A stretch of 64,000 nt of DNA from Rosa chinensis (lineage: Eukaryota > Streptophyta > Magnoliopsida > Rosales > Rosaceae): positions 2,845,501 to 2,909,500 of the forward strand of contig NC_037091.1 of the NCBI RefSeq assembly GCF_002994745.2, read 5' to 3'. Made by a program: the position numbers and the translations under genes. A model generated the notes under the pieces. That model saw only the letters and a list, made by a program, of their open reading frames with translations, had not been told where the DNA came from and ran no database searches. Positions 35,938-47,359 of the stretch are shown here, one piece after another. The number at the start of each line of letters is the position of its first letter. The first letter of the stretch is position 1.

Positions 35938-36263
35938 GAGACAAGCTATGGTACTTGTGGGTATCTCATACACTCATTTACAACTATTTGAACAAATAAT
36001 TACAATTATTTGAACCAAAATTACAACATTGAGAACAAAAGTTATCATATTCATTTACACTATTTACATATAGTTAAACAAAAATTACAACATTAACAAC
36101 GAATTTGTTCAAAAGCTTGTAATAATGTCGTAAGAGGTGTAATCACTATTATTAGAACTAAGGTTACACAAAATAGGACTCAATATTACAACTCTGATAA
36201 CAAATTTGTTGTCTCTTTTGTAAATGTGGGTATGAGATACCCACAAGTACACTAGAATTTTCC
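35938..36263. mobile_element. 326-bp Mutator-like miniature element
   Basis: The flanks TTAAATTGC (35929-35937) and TTAAACTGC (36264-36272) are a 9-bp TSD with one change. The inverted termini share GTACTTGTGGGTATCTCATAC. The outer right end, read in reverse, begins GGAAAATTCTAGTGTACTTG, which lines up with the termini of element A (GGGAGAATTCTTGGGTACCTTG, then a CATACCC word). The interior also shares ACAAATTTGTTGTC with element A's tandem repeats. It is probably an internally deleted member of the same family. Confidence 0.75.
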
Positions 36264-36272
36264 TTAAACTGC

Positions 36273-39200
36273 GGACTCAAATCTTAAACCTTCAACCTAG
36301 TTAATTAAAAAGAGCCAAAATTGGTGAATGTGATCCAACATAGATCACCATTTCTGGGTTAGTAGCTAGAAATTATGAAGGAATTAGAGCAGAAGCTTAA
36401 AGCTTAATTAGGGGGAGGCCTTGGCGAGAAACAAGCTACGCTCTTGCCCTGTTGGGCCTTTATGAGTTTTGGGGGTAATGATACGGCCTACTTTAAACAG
36501 TTATAGGACTGTTGAATACCTAATACGCTGGGTAGTCCGTGGCAGGAAGCAACCATTTACTTGTTTTGTATACGCATGATTACATTATGCTGTACAAGCT
36601 AGCTAGTTGGAAAGGGACACTTCACTGAGCTAGTATTAGGATATATTTCGAATTCCAAAATCGATCACGAAACCCCGGATTGTTGATAGCTGAGCTTGTT
36701 TGCACTTCTCTGTAAAACTAATTCGATCGATCCTATATATGCGGGATGATTATGAAAGATATGCAATGATCCATATTTACTAACTACTTAGCAGTTCAAA
36801 AAGCAGGACGGTACTCATCTAGCTTCAACCTTGCGGTTTATTTAGTACTTGGGAGACTACTTGTAGTCTTGTACTAGTACTCAGTGGTCGGTACTGAGAT
36901 TATATATGCAGTGCATTCATCACCAAGTATTTATAATTAACCACCAAAACTTTAATTCTTCATAGGCTCATAGCAACCTGGGGTCGTCAGTCTTCACAGT
37001 AAATGTGATCAAATCTCTCTCAGTTGGCCGGTGTAAGCATAAGATATTGTAGCTTTAAATTTCAGTTGGCCGGCCAGACATACCTATACATGATGATTAG
37101 TACTGCAGAGCTAGGAAGACTCATCAATTCAACCTAAACTCTAACGTTAGGGTTTGTAATTTATTGAATAATGGAATACTAAGCTTTCTCAGTTCTAACC
37201 AGTAATGTCAGTAACTTAAATTTGCAGACAATATGTATTCTCCGTCTTTCCTGGTCAATAGCAGTACGTATTATTGTCTAGAGAGCTCTACAATCTACTG
37301 CACGATACTACAATATCTCCTGCATTTAGAATTCCATTTGGTTTTACTTTTTAGCTTGCTTAAAGCCTGCAAATTCTCCTTGAGAATTTGGTTTCTGCAA
37401 GGCCATAGAGCTCGAGGAGGGTAATAACCATGTACTTTTATACATCATGAAATAGAACTAAAGGCGGCCTCTTTTCTTTTTCTCAGATGTTTTTGTACTA
37501 TAGGCGTACAACACCACTCTGATTGTAGTGGCCGGCATGGCAGCTATTTGAGGTTTGCGACCTATCATTATCGTGCATGTATCTTTTTATCTTGAACGGG
37601 CTTCCAAATTCTAAGCAGCCATTGATGGATTATATGCATCTGAGTTTGTCGATTAGCCTGTGGATAATTGATGATGCTAATATACGTGTGTGTGTGTGTG
37701 TGTTGCTGAAACTCAGTCTCCATTTTCTTCATCAATAGCTCTTTCGGTTTTCCCAAAGTGAGCTCAAGAGAGACCAGTCCTTATCAGTACTAACAATACT
37801 GGTTCAGGTTCCATTAACTTATGTAACTTGGCCAGGAATATAAAAGCGCAATATCGAGCTATGATTGTGCTACAGTGTCAGCAATTGTGCAAAGCTACAA
37901 TTTGGAGGGGTTTTTCCCTGGGTTTTCTTTCTGACACTTCAATTGATTGAGTGACGATCGAGCTATAGTCTCTAGACTAGGGTCTCAAGTCTATTAATCT
38001 ACTAGAAGCAGTACAAATGCAATTACGCACAGCATGTAGAGTAGTTGAGTAGGAAGCTATCGTAGTACTGTAGTAATGTGTATTATTAGGAATTATCTTC
38101 TAATATATATGTGGCTATATCGTTTGATATGTCGATTTGTTTGAAGCAGTCATTTCACTTTCATCACGAGAAAACTTAATAGCTATATCATTTGTTCGAT
38201 GTGCGGCCAGTGATTTACTGTTTCATTATCACAACCTAACTACTCTTTCAAGTTTTGGATTTTCCTCTCCTAAAACTCGAATCTTATCTCCTAGACATCA
38301 TTCTAACAACTTTGTAAGTGAGTAATATCAGAAACGTGCATGCTAGGCAAACAATCTATCAGATATACAATCACTACTCCCTAATGTCAATTTCAAATGG
38401 CGTATTATTATAAACATATTCAAATAAGAAAGTCCATTTCAAGTGTTTTCAGTTGCTACTATTTGTAAACTTTTCGCTGGTCATATTCATTATTCAAGCA
38501 GCTAGCCGTTTGGCAACAGGTAGTAGGTACCATGCACAATTCCATCCAAGACTTTCACATTTTGAAATCTTTTGGGGCCCAATGAAAGTTGCGTCGTGCC
38601 CTTAGAGTGATAGAGGTGAATTGACATCCCCCATAGATTGGTCTGAGTGACGATTAATTATGGTGAAGTTTAGAAGCATGATGAGGGGGTTGGAGGTTAT
38701 GGAGCTGTGTTTAGGATCATAAAGAACGTTTTCTTGGAGCTTTTAAAGTTTTAATCTTGAGATCCCTAGTTCCATTGCGACAGGGGTGATGACTGTGAAT
38801 CTGTGATTAAAGCAATTGAGCTGGCGTGGGTCCGTGATTGGAAGCACATATGGCTAAAAGTTGATTTTTCTCTGATTCTGAATTAAGTCTCTTTTGTTGG
38901 TCTCCTGACAACTTTGTATTAGCTGGCTCAATTGCATGTACTAGATTTCTCAAATGATTTTCTGTGTATGACTTTTCCTAATATGGTGTGGGGGAATGCA
39001 CTTTCATTTTTTATTTTATCGCATTTTAAGAGTGATTACTTGAGTATTAATTTCTCAATTTCAAGTTACGATAATTTTTTTTTTGGCTTTTTAGGGAGGT
39101 TTGGTTTGGTCCCCTCCTAAGTTGCTACTTTTCTTCTTATTTTTTTTTTAAAATTGCAAATAAGGGGAAGGCTTCAGTTAAAAATTAAAAAAAATAAGAA

Positions 39201-39332
39201 AGTCAAAAAAGGAATACTGTGTGATCTAGATAAGAATTGGGTAAAAAAAAAAGCAGAAAAAGCTCCAACAACAAGCCTGCATCCCAAAAAAACTAGTTCC
39301 CTCACACAAGCAAATTCAAATCCCAAACCCCA
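36273..39332. other. Intergenic DNA, no supported gene
   Basis: AT-rich with scattered short ORFs (37233-37424, 38137-38325, 38932-39120), none with a recognised motif. A short (GT)n sits near 37686-37703. I looked for tRNA- or miRNA-like stems and saw none I could support. Confidence 0.45.
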
Positions 39333-39341
39333 AATTATAAG

Positions 39342-40488
39342 GGGAGAGGATCCTCTTTTGACCAAGCTAAGCACCTGAGCTTCCTAAGCTTTATACCAGA
39401 TGATGACATGTGTCAATTTTTAGATCTAATGGTCTACGATTCCTCTATTTATTCCCCTTAATCTTTTCTTTCCCTTTCTCTCCTCCTGAACTTTCTATTC
39501 TTCTTTTCCAGTTTTCCTTCCCTTCCCTGATCTAATGGTCTACGACCCCATTTGAAGTTTTTGCACAATCGGGTCTTGTAATGCAACCACTTATATCTCC
39601 TCTCGGGATCATTTAGTCTGACCCAGCCTTAGAGATTCTGAGTTTCTTGAAAGCTTGGTGGTGTTCAATGTCAGATACAGCTTCGAATTCTTTACCATCT
39701 CTCTAAAATCGAGTGAAAAAATTGGCAGGTTGATTCATGATTACTCATGTTGGTACAACTTAAAGCTTAAACCAATTTAGAAGATCAAGCTTTTTGGTGG
39801 AATATCATACAACCCAGACGCAAAATTCTTTTCCTTTTGTTCTTCACTCACACCATTAACAATCTTGGTATCTCCATACAGAGGAATATTGGACTCAAAC
39901 TTAGTGAAAGAAAATGAGGACCCTGAGTCTGCAGCTAAGGCTCTGAGGATTTAACCCATTACTAGCCACTGTTTGTTAACTCTCAAGTATAGTATTTGAA
40001 CAATGGCAAAGAACTGAATAAATTATGTGTTTGCAAATACAGAATAGCATAGGGTTAGGGGTTAATTAATCAAAGAACTCAAAATCACTCGGCCATTTTC
40101 AGTTTTCATCTTTCTATATATATATTATACCCAAAAATCTAGTAAACCTACTTTAGGGATATTGACTTGAAGGTTGAAACTAGGGAATCCTCAACCCTAA
40201 ACTCTTTAGATGAAAATTAAGAGCAGAGCCAAAGCAGCTAAGTGGATGAAAATGGATTACGAGACCATGGCTGAGATGGGTTTGAGTTGAATCTAAGATG
40301 GGTTTCTATGGAGAGAGAGAGAGAGACTGACTTCGACAGTCGTGAATGAAGGGAAGAAACAGGGGACAGAAAAAAGAAAAAGAAAAAGATAAACCAAAAA
40401 TTGTAGACCATTAGATTCATTTAATACACGTATCGAAATCTAGAGAAAAGCTTAGGAGAAAAAGATGCTCAGGAGAGGATCCGTGTCC
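39342..40488. mobile_element. Mutator-like element C, 1.15 kb
   Basis: A perfect 9-bp TSD, AATTATAAG, lies at 39333-39341 and 40489-40497. The ends are diverged inverted repeats of about 130 bp. The left begins GGGAGAGGATCCTCTTTTG and the right, read in reverse, GGACACGGATCCTCTCCTG. Both share CTAAGCTTT and TCTAATGGTCTAC further in. The interior (about 39550-40190) is less AT-rich and does not look like element A or B. No transposase is present. The interior could be captured host sequence (Pack-MULE), but no gene of origin was recognised. Confidence 0.82.
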
Positions 40489-41115
40489 AATTATAAGCCA
40501 TCTCTAAATCCATCTTGTGGTCGCTACTCAAAAGAAGAGCTGCCATCGAAACTCCACCAGCTTCAAGAGTGTACTTACATGAGCATTTGCAAGCATAATT
40601 AGCTATAATGAGCCACGCTCATGCTACCGCCAGCTGTACTGACTCCCACCAAAGGAGTGACTTGCAGGAACACAGCCAAGCAGGCTACCGCTTGAGCCCC
40701 GACTTACCCCCAAATCGCCGCGCCAAGATAGCATTAGAAGCTCCAGATGCTCTGACTGAAACATATCAGTTCCACATTGAAAACATGGAGAAGATCAGCT
40801 CTCTCATCACCTATAAAAGGTTCTCTCATCTCTCCTCATTAAATTACGCATTTACTACTTACCTACTGTTACTTTGTCAACATAAATACATTGACTAACT
40901 TGGGCATCGGAGAAGAGAAGACCGCCCAACGCGGTCTCCCTCTGACGCCCTCTGTATTTTACTTGACAGGTAAACGGAAGCTTTGAATATCACAAGTAGC
41001 GGTTCGCCCATCGGATCAGCGTCAATCGAGGTTCAGCTACCGCTAAACTTTTAGACATTAACATTGGCACTGTTTGTGGGAATCCTTGAACAAAAGGTGA
41101 TCTACCACAACTACC

Positions 41116-43245
41116 ATGACTAGCAGTAGCGGGGAAAATGCTCAGCAGCAAGAGGACCAGTCCGCTGACCCCCACCCCACAAACCTAGCAGCTAACGTTG
41201 ACCCAGTGGTAAACGTTAACCGTGCACTATTTAATACCCCAGAAAACCTTGCAGCGGGGACCCAGCCGGGCAGCAGTGGCCCACCGGTCCGTGACCTCGC
41301 CACTATGTATGAGCTGGCATTGGCGGACCTCCCACATGGCAAATAAGGAGCGCGAACAGGAGCGCATAGAGAAGGCCGAGGACCAAAAGCAGGTGGCCAC
41401 ACTGATGTCAAAGTTCGATGAATTAAAAAAGGCGCTGGAAGCAAACACTAACACAGCACAGAGCGAGCAATCGCGGAGCACCAGACGCAGTCGACCTAAT
41501 ACAGGCGGACTGGTACCCATACCAGTCATACAGATGCATGTACCACTGAACCCACCAGAGGTGATGGGCCCGCCTCCCCTGCCCCGCCTAATGATGGAGC
41601 AGGAGGCGGAATCATAGCCAAACACCAACTGCTTGGTAGCCAGGGCTAGAACAGAAGGTAATCCACCTGCCCCCAGGCAGGAGCTAGCTCAGCGGAACCT
41701 CCAGGCGAGGCCCGCTAGCGACACAACCGCCCTAATCCTGGAATGGATGCAACAATTAGAGCAAAGGCTAATCCGGGCGGAGGTAGAACTCCAAATCCGC
41801 TCTTTAAGTCCAGACCAGGACCATTCACCTCTAGGATCCTGCTGGCCGTCAAACCAGCACACACAAAGACACCAAAGATGTCACATTATAGCAGCATGTC
41901 TGACCCCTTCATCCACATATACACCTTCAAAAAAGTAACTAACAATAAGGGATTTGATAACGCCACCCTCTTCCACTTGTTCAGCGAAATGTTGGACAAT
42001 GAGGCAATGAGCTGGTTCTTCGAATACTCGCGAGGCTCCATTGACTCATTCCACGCACTGTCAAACACTTTCCTCTTGTGGTTCATCCTGTTGGCCGCCG
42101 GACATCACAACACAACTCAGCTGTTCAACCTCAAGCAAGGGGCAGCGGAAATGTTGAAAGTGTTCGTCACCAGGTGGCGGGCGGCGGCATCTTGGTGTCG
42201 CGATCTCTACAAGACAATGGCCCTGGCAGCCTTCAAGCAAGGACTCCTCAAGGGACCATTTCTCTATCATCTCAATTACAATCATCCAAATACCACATAT
42301 GACTATGTCATGAGCGAGGCTGTGATCCATGCACAGGCAGAATTCATCACATATGGAGAAAACCCCCCACCGCCGCCAACTCCTACCAAGTCCATTCAAC
42401 CTTCCGCCAACCATCAGGAGACTGCTAGCAAAGCCTCTGCTACGCTGCCAACTGATAAGAAGATAGAATGGCAACAAGGCACCTACCAGAACAAGCGGCA
42501 GAAGGACCAGCATTACAATAAGGGCAACCGCTCATCCCATGGGGATAGCCGTAATAAACAGACGGAGTCCTCCCAGCGGTATGTAGTGTTCACAGTCCTC
42601 ACAGCCTCGTATGAAGAAATATACGACCAGTGCAAGGACCAGATTCCGCCACCACCCCCAAGAAAATACCCAAGGGTAGGAAAGCCCAGGAACACCGCAA
42701 ATGGTGCAAATACCATGAGGACAGCGACCACAACACCAACAATTGCAACGCTCTCAAGACAGTTGTTGAGACTTTGTACCGCGATGGTAAGATGGAGCAA
42801 TTCAAGATACGTCAATAGCCACCCGTGGTCGCCAACATCGAACAAATGGGCTGCATCAATACCATCGACGGCGGTGCTCCAATTACCAACATGTCCCACA
42901 GGGCAAAAAAGCTCTATGCGCTCTAACCACCCCAACGAAGTTTGCAATATCCGCTACGAGAGGTCCACTAAACTCCCAAGGTCTGGTTGGGAACCCATTA
43001 CCTTCTCAGAGGAAGAGGAGCGCAGAGTGCATCTACCCCACTACGATCCATTCTTAATCGATGCCATACTCGATAAATGGTCAGTAGGGAGGGTCCCTGT
43101 GGACAGCAGATCCGCTGTCAATGTCATCTTCAATGGTTGTTATAGCAAACTCCAGCGGATAAAAAATTACTCCAGGATCATGAGCCATTGCTTAGCTTCT
43201 CTGAAGACATCACTCAACCATTGGGTTTTGACTACATGCGACTAG
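41116..43245 (+). pseudogene. gag region of the Ty3-gypsy element
   Basis: Broken across at least three frames (41116-41346, then about 41350-41617, then 41743-43245). The retrotransposon gag core is visible around residues 45-220 of the last ORF (FHLFSEMLDNEAMSWFF, then LFNLKQGAAEMLKVFVTRW). A CCHC-like zinc knuckle (CKYHEDSDHNTNNC) sits in a shifted frame near 42690, so at least one frameshift lies between gag core and knuckle. The RNA-packaging function is lost. Confidence 0.8.
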
Positions 43246-43588
43246 TTATCGGCGTCCATGTACGGTAGAAATCCATACGGAGTTCATCATTGTCAACTGC
43301 TTCAGTTTATACAATGCCATCATCGGTCGACCGACACTCAACAAGCTCAAGTGCATCATAGCCAGATACATGCTTCGCATGAAGTTCCCTACGCCCAACG
43401 GGACAAGCTGTGTCAAAGGAAGTCAACAATTAGCACGAGAATGCTACTCCACAATCGTAGCACGGTCGACGCGCCGCCATGAGATACTAACAGTAGGAAA
43501 CCATGCGCCACCGCCAGACATCTTTGAGGACCCTAGAGATGACTAGAAGAAATATGTCAAAAAGGAGCCTGTCAACCGAGAAACATCT

Positions 43589-44784
43589 TTGAGGGTTATC
43601 AACATCTTCGACGAACACCCTAAGCGGGCAGTCCGCATCGACGCTCAGCTAGATACAGAGGTAGCGGCAGAACTCACCCAGTTTCTATGTGACAACGCCG
43701 TCGTCTTTGCATGGTCCTATGCTGACATGCCAGGCATCTCCCCTGAGATCATCACACACAAGCTGAGCATCAAACCATCCTTCTACCCTGTCAAACAACA
43801 GCGGAGGGCTTCGATGAGGAAAGGTATCGTGCAATAGGGGAGGAAGTCACCAAACTACAGAACATTGGGTTCCTCAACCAGGTCAATTACCCTAAGTGGA
43901 TTTCCAACCTGGTCATGGTCAAGAAAGCTAGCGGAAAGTGGCGGATGTATGTCGACTTCAAGGGCCTTAACAAGGCATGCCCCAAGGATAGTTTCCCATT
44001 ACCCCGCATAGATCAACTGGTCGATGCAACCGTTGGGCACGAGTTACTTAGCATGATGGACGCCTTCTCTGGCTACAATCAAATCAAGATGCACCCCGAT
44101 GATCAAGAGTGCACCGCCTTCACCACTGACAAGGGCCTATACTGCTATAATGTCATGCCTTTCGGTTTGAAAAACGTCGGTGCAACTTACCAGCGGTTAA
44201 TGAACGCCATGTTTGCGGAGCATCTTGGCAAAATAATAGAGGTCTACGTGGACGACATGTTGATAAAGAACATCAAGGCCAGCGAACAGGTAGCAAACCT
44301 CAGAATCATATTTGCCATTATCTTGGCTTATGACATGCGCCTCAACCAGGAAAAATGTTTCTTTGGCGTCACCTCTAGCAAATTTCTAGGTTACATAGTC
44401 AGTGAACGAGGCATAGAGGCCAATCCTGACAAGGTGCAGGCCATCCTCAACATGAAGGCTCCAAAATGGAAAAAGCACTTTCAGAGCCTCCAGGGCAAGC
44501 TAACCGGCCTCTCTCGGTTCATTTCCAGTCTCACTAATAGATGCCTACCATTTTTCAAAGTCCGAAAAACAACCCACAAGAAGGTAATCGACTGGAACCC
44601 AGACTGTGAGGCGGCATTCCAGAGCTTGAAAGAATACTTGGCAGCAGTCCTACTTCTTTCCATTCCTGTGCAAGGGGAGACACTATACATATACCTAGCG
44701 GTATCACAATCAGGGGTAAGATGCACCATTTCAGGCGAGAGGGCCAGGAGGAGCTCCCCGTATTCTATGCCGGCAGAGGCATGA
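43589..44784 (+). pseudogene. Reverse transcriptase of the Ty3-gypsy element
   Basis: The RT domain is recognisable from WRMYVDFKGLNKACPKDSFP through the active-site motif YVDDM to the thumb and connection (FLGYIVSERGIEANPDK). A stop near 43837 splits the N-terminal part from the main ORF (43915-44784). The hAT miniature element at 44810 interrupts it just after the RT, before RNase H. Confidence 0.9.
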
Positions 44785-44809
44785 ACAGGGCAGAAACAAG
44801 ATATCCCCC

Positions 44810-45416
44810 TAGACCTGTAAATGGACCGGATTTTGATCCATACCGGCTCTAAATCCGTTGTTATTGGACGGGTTTGGATCGAAAATTTTGATCCGTTAAT
44901 GATCCGAATCGGTTAACCCGTTTATTTAACGGATCAAATACAGATTTAAGTCGATCCGATCAGTTAATGATCCGGCCCGTTTTCGTAATAATAAAATATT
45001 ATTTTTTATTAATATATTATTATTTTTAAAAAAATATAAAATATAAAATATGAAGAATTTATAATACAAATTTTTTGCATAAATCTAAGGAACAGTCCAT
45101 CACCCAAGATTCCAAGAAGCATTAAAAATTTTGATAATGTAATTCTACTTTTGATGATATTTTTCATGTTGTTTTAATATTTTATTAATATCTTATGAGG
45201 TATCATGATATAAATTTAATATTACTATTTAAAATGTTAAAATATTTGAAATTATTAACGGGTCGGATTAGCGGATCGGGTATCCGTTAATCCGGCGGAT
45301 ACGGATTTGGATCGAGCTATCAATGATCCGCCGGGTTAACGGAGCGGGTTTGGATCGAATTTTTTTTTAAGTAAACGGGTTTGGATTTAGGTCTATTCGA
45401 TTCATTTACAGGTCTA
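44810..45416. mobile_element. hAT-type miniature element (607 bp) inside the gypsy element
   Basis: The inverted termini TAGACCTGTAAATG (left 44810; right ends at 45416) are flanked by TATCCCCC (44802-44809) and TATCCCCG (45417-45424), an 8-bp TSD with one change. The subterminal regions are rich in GATCCG/CGGATC words in both orientations and the core is AT-rich. No coding capacity. The gypsy RNase H region resumes directly after the second TSD. Confidence 0.88.
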
Positions 45417-45424
45417 TATCCCCG

Positions 45425-46115
45425 CTGGAATGGCTCGCTCTTGCACTTATTGTTTCCGCTAGACGCCTCCGCCAATATTTTCAAGCCCACACCATTCATG
45501 TCTTAACAAACCAACCGCTAAGGCAGGTAATGCAAAACCTGAGCACTCTGGGCGCCTCAGCAAGTGGGCCATCGAGCTCAGCGAGTTCGACATTAACTAC
45601 AAACCAATAACTGCCATGAAAGGCCAGGCGGTGGCAGATTTCATCGCTGAGCTCACCGAGCATCAGGATGAACCAACCAGGGCGCACAAGAGGCCAACAC
45701 AGAAATGATAACTGTTGAGGAACCAGCCCCCCAGCAACAGTCATACTGGAACCTCCACATTGACGGCTCTACTTGCGGCAAGGCCTGCGGCGCCAAAGTC
45801 ATCCTCACATGACCGGAGGGTCTAAACGTAGAATACACATTGAAGTTCAATTTCAAAGCCTCAAACAACATGGTGGAATATGAAGCACTCATTGCCGGCT
45901 TACTCCTCGCCATTGACTCGAGCGCTGACAGTGTTAACATATTCAGCGATTCCCAGTTAGTCGTTAACCAGGTCAATAACAGTTTCCAGGCCAAGGACCA
46001 ACAGTTAGCGGCATACTTGGGTATGTCAGGACACTCCTCAAAAAATTCAAATTTCACACCATCACACAGATCCCCAGGGAAAAGAACACCAAGGCTGATT
46101 CACTGGCGAGATTAG
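45425..46115 (+). pseudogene. RNase H region of the Ty3-gypsy element
   Basis: The RT connection/RNase H segment continues after the hAT insertion (VLTNQPLRQ-like). A second RNase H-like stretch at 45840-46115 contains NNMVEYEALIAGLLLA and FSDSQLVVNQV, typical of the archaeal-type RNase H of Tat elements. Several frame breaks lie between. Confidence 0.7.
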
Positions 46116-46153
46116 CAACCACTCAACCACACCAATGTCCAGCGGACACAAGG

Positions 46154-47359
46154 GTGGAGCTCCTTGACAAGCCAAGCATCACAAAAACCCTGGCGGAGAT
46201 TTTCAACATTGAGGCTAGGCTCAGTTGGATGGATGAAATCATCGAATACAAGCGCAATGGGACATTATCAGCGGATAAGGTCGAGGAGCGACAGCTCAAG
46301 CGAAGAGCAACCTGCTACAACATACAGAATGGCAAACTTTACTACCAAGGGTTTACTCATCCCAACCTCCGATGTCTGACCCCAGAAGAGGGAAAAGACA
46401 TGCTTACAATGATACACGCCGGGGAATGTGGAAACCACTCGGGCGTCAGGTCTTTGGCCAATCGCACAATGCGACATAGATACTTTTGGCCCACGCTTGG
46501 TGACGACGCCAGAAGGGTGTCAAGGTCTTGCCACAAATGTCAACAGTACGCTGACCTCCCCCATGCCCCGGCGGAACCCCTGTTAATCATTATCGGCCCA
46601 TGGATCCATTCCATGTGGGGCCTAGACTTACTAGGAAAATTTTCAACCGCTAAAGGTCAGTTCAAATACATCATTGTCGCCATTGACTACAACAACAAGT
46701 GGATAGAGGCGGAACCACTAACGGCAACAACTACTGCCAAAGTAACTCACTTCCTTTGGAAGAACATCTACTGCCGGTATGGTGTCCCCCACACAATTAT
46801 CACAGACAACAGCATCCAGTTCAAAAACAAGGAACTCATATCTTTCACTGCTAACCTAGGCACCAAGATGAGTTTCGCATCTATCGCTCACACCTAAACC
46901 AACTGCCAGGTCGAAGCAGCAAACAAGATAATCAAGAAGCTGCTAAAAAATAAACTAGACAATGCCAAGGGTTTATGGGCGGAAAAGCTCCCAGAGGTTC
47001 TGTGGGCCATCAAGACTACCCCAACTTCCGCCACTAGCGAAACACCATTCTCCATGATGTTCGGAACTAAGGCCGTCCTACCTATTGAGGTAACCCAACC
47101 TACCGCTAGGGTCGAGGGCTACTGCTCTGAGACCAACTGCTAGGGCATCAACCTCGACAAGGACCTCCTAGAGGAGAAACGACACAAGGCCTACCTGCAC
47201 AACTTGCAAAATAAGAAACGGGTATCGCGTTTCTACAACGCCAGAGTCAAAGCCCAGAACCTCCAATTGGGGGACTGGGTAATGAAGGAAGTCATTCCAC
47301 CGCCAACGGTGCGTCGCCTAACTTGGGAAGGCCCATACAAAATTGTGGAAGTCGTTAGC
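46154..47359 (+). pseudogene. Integrase of the Ty3-gypsy element
   Basis: The HHCC zinc-binding region (HAGECGNHSG...SCHKCQQYAD) is followed by the catalytic core with GLDLLG, ITDN and a later conserved region in another segment. Stops occur near 46897 and 47144. The C-terminal WEGPYKIVEVV segment runs to 47359, where a solo LTR interrupts it; the missing HPWN-type tail resumes at about 50768. Confidence 0.85.
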
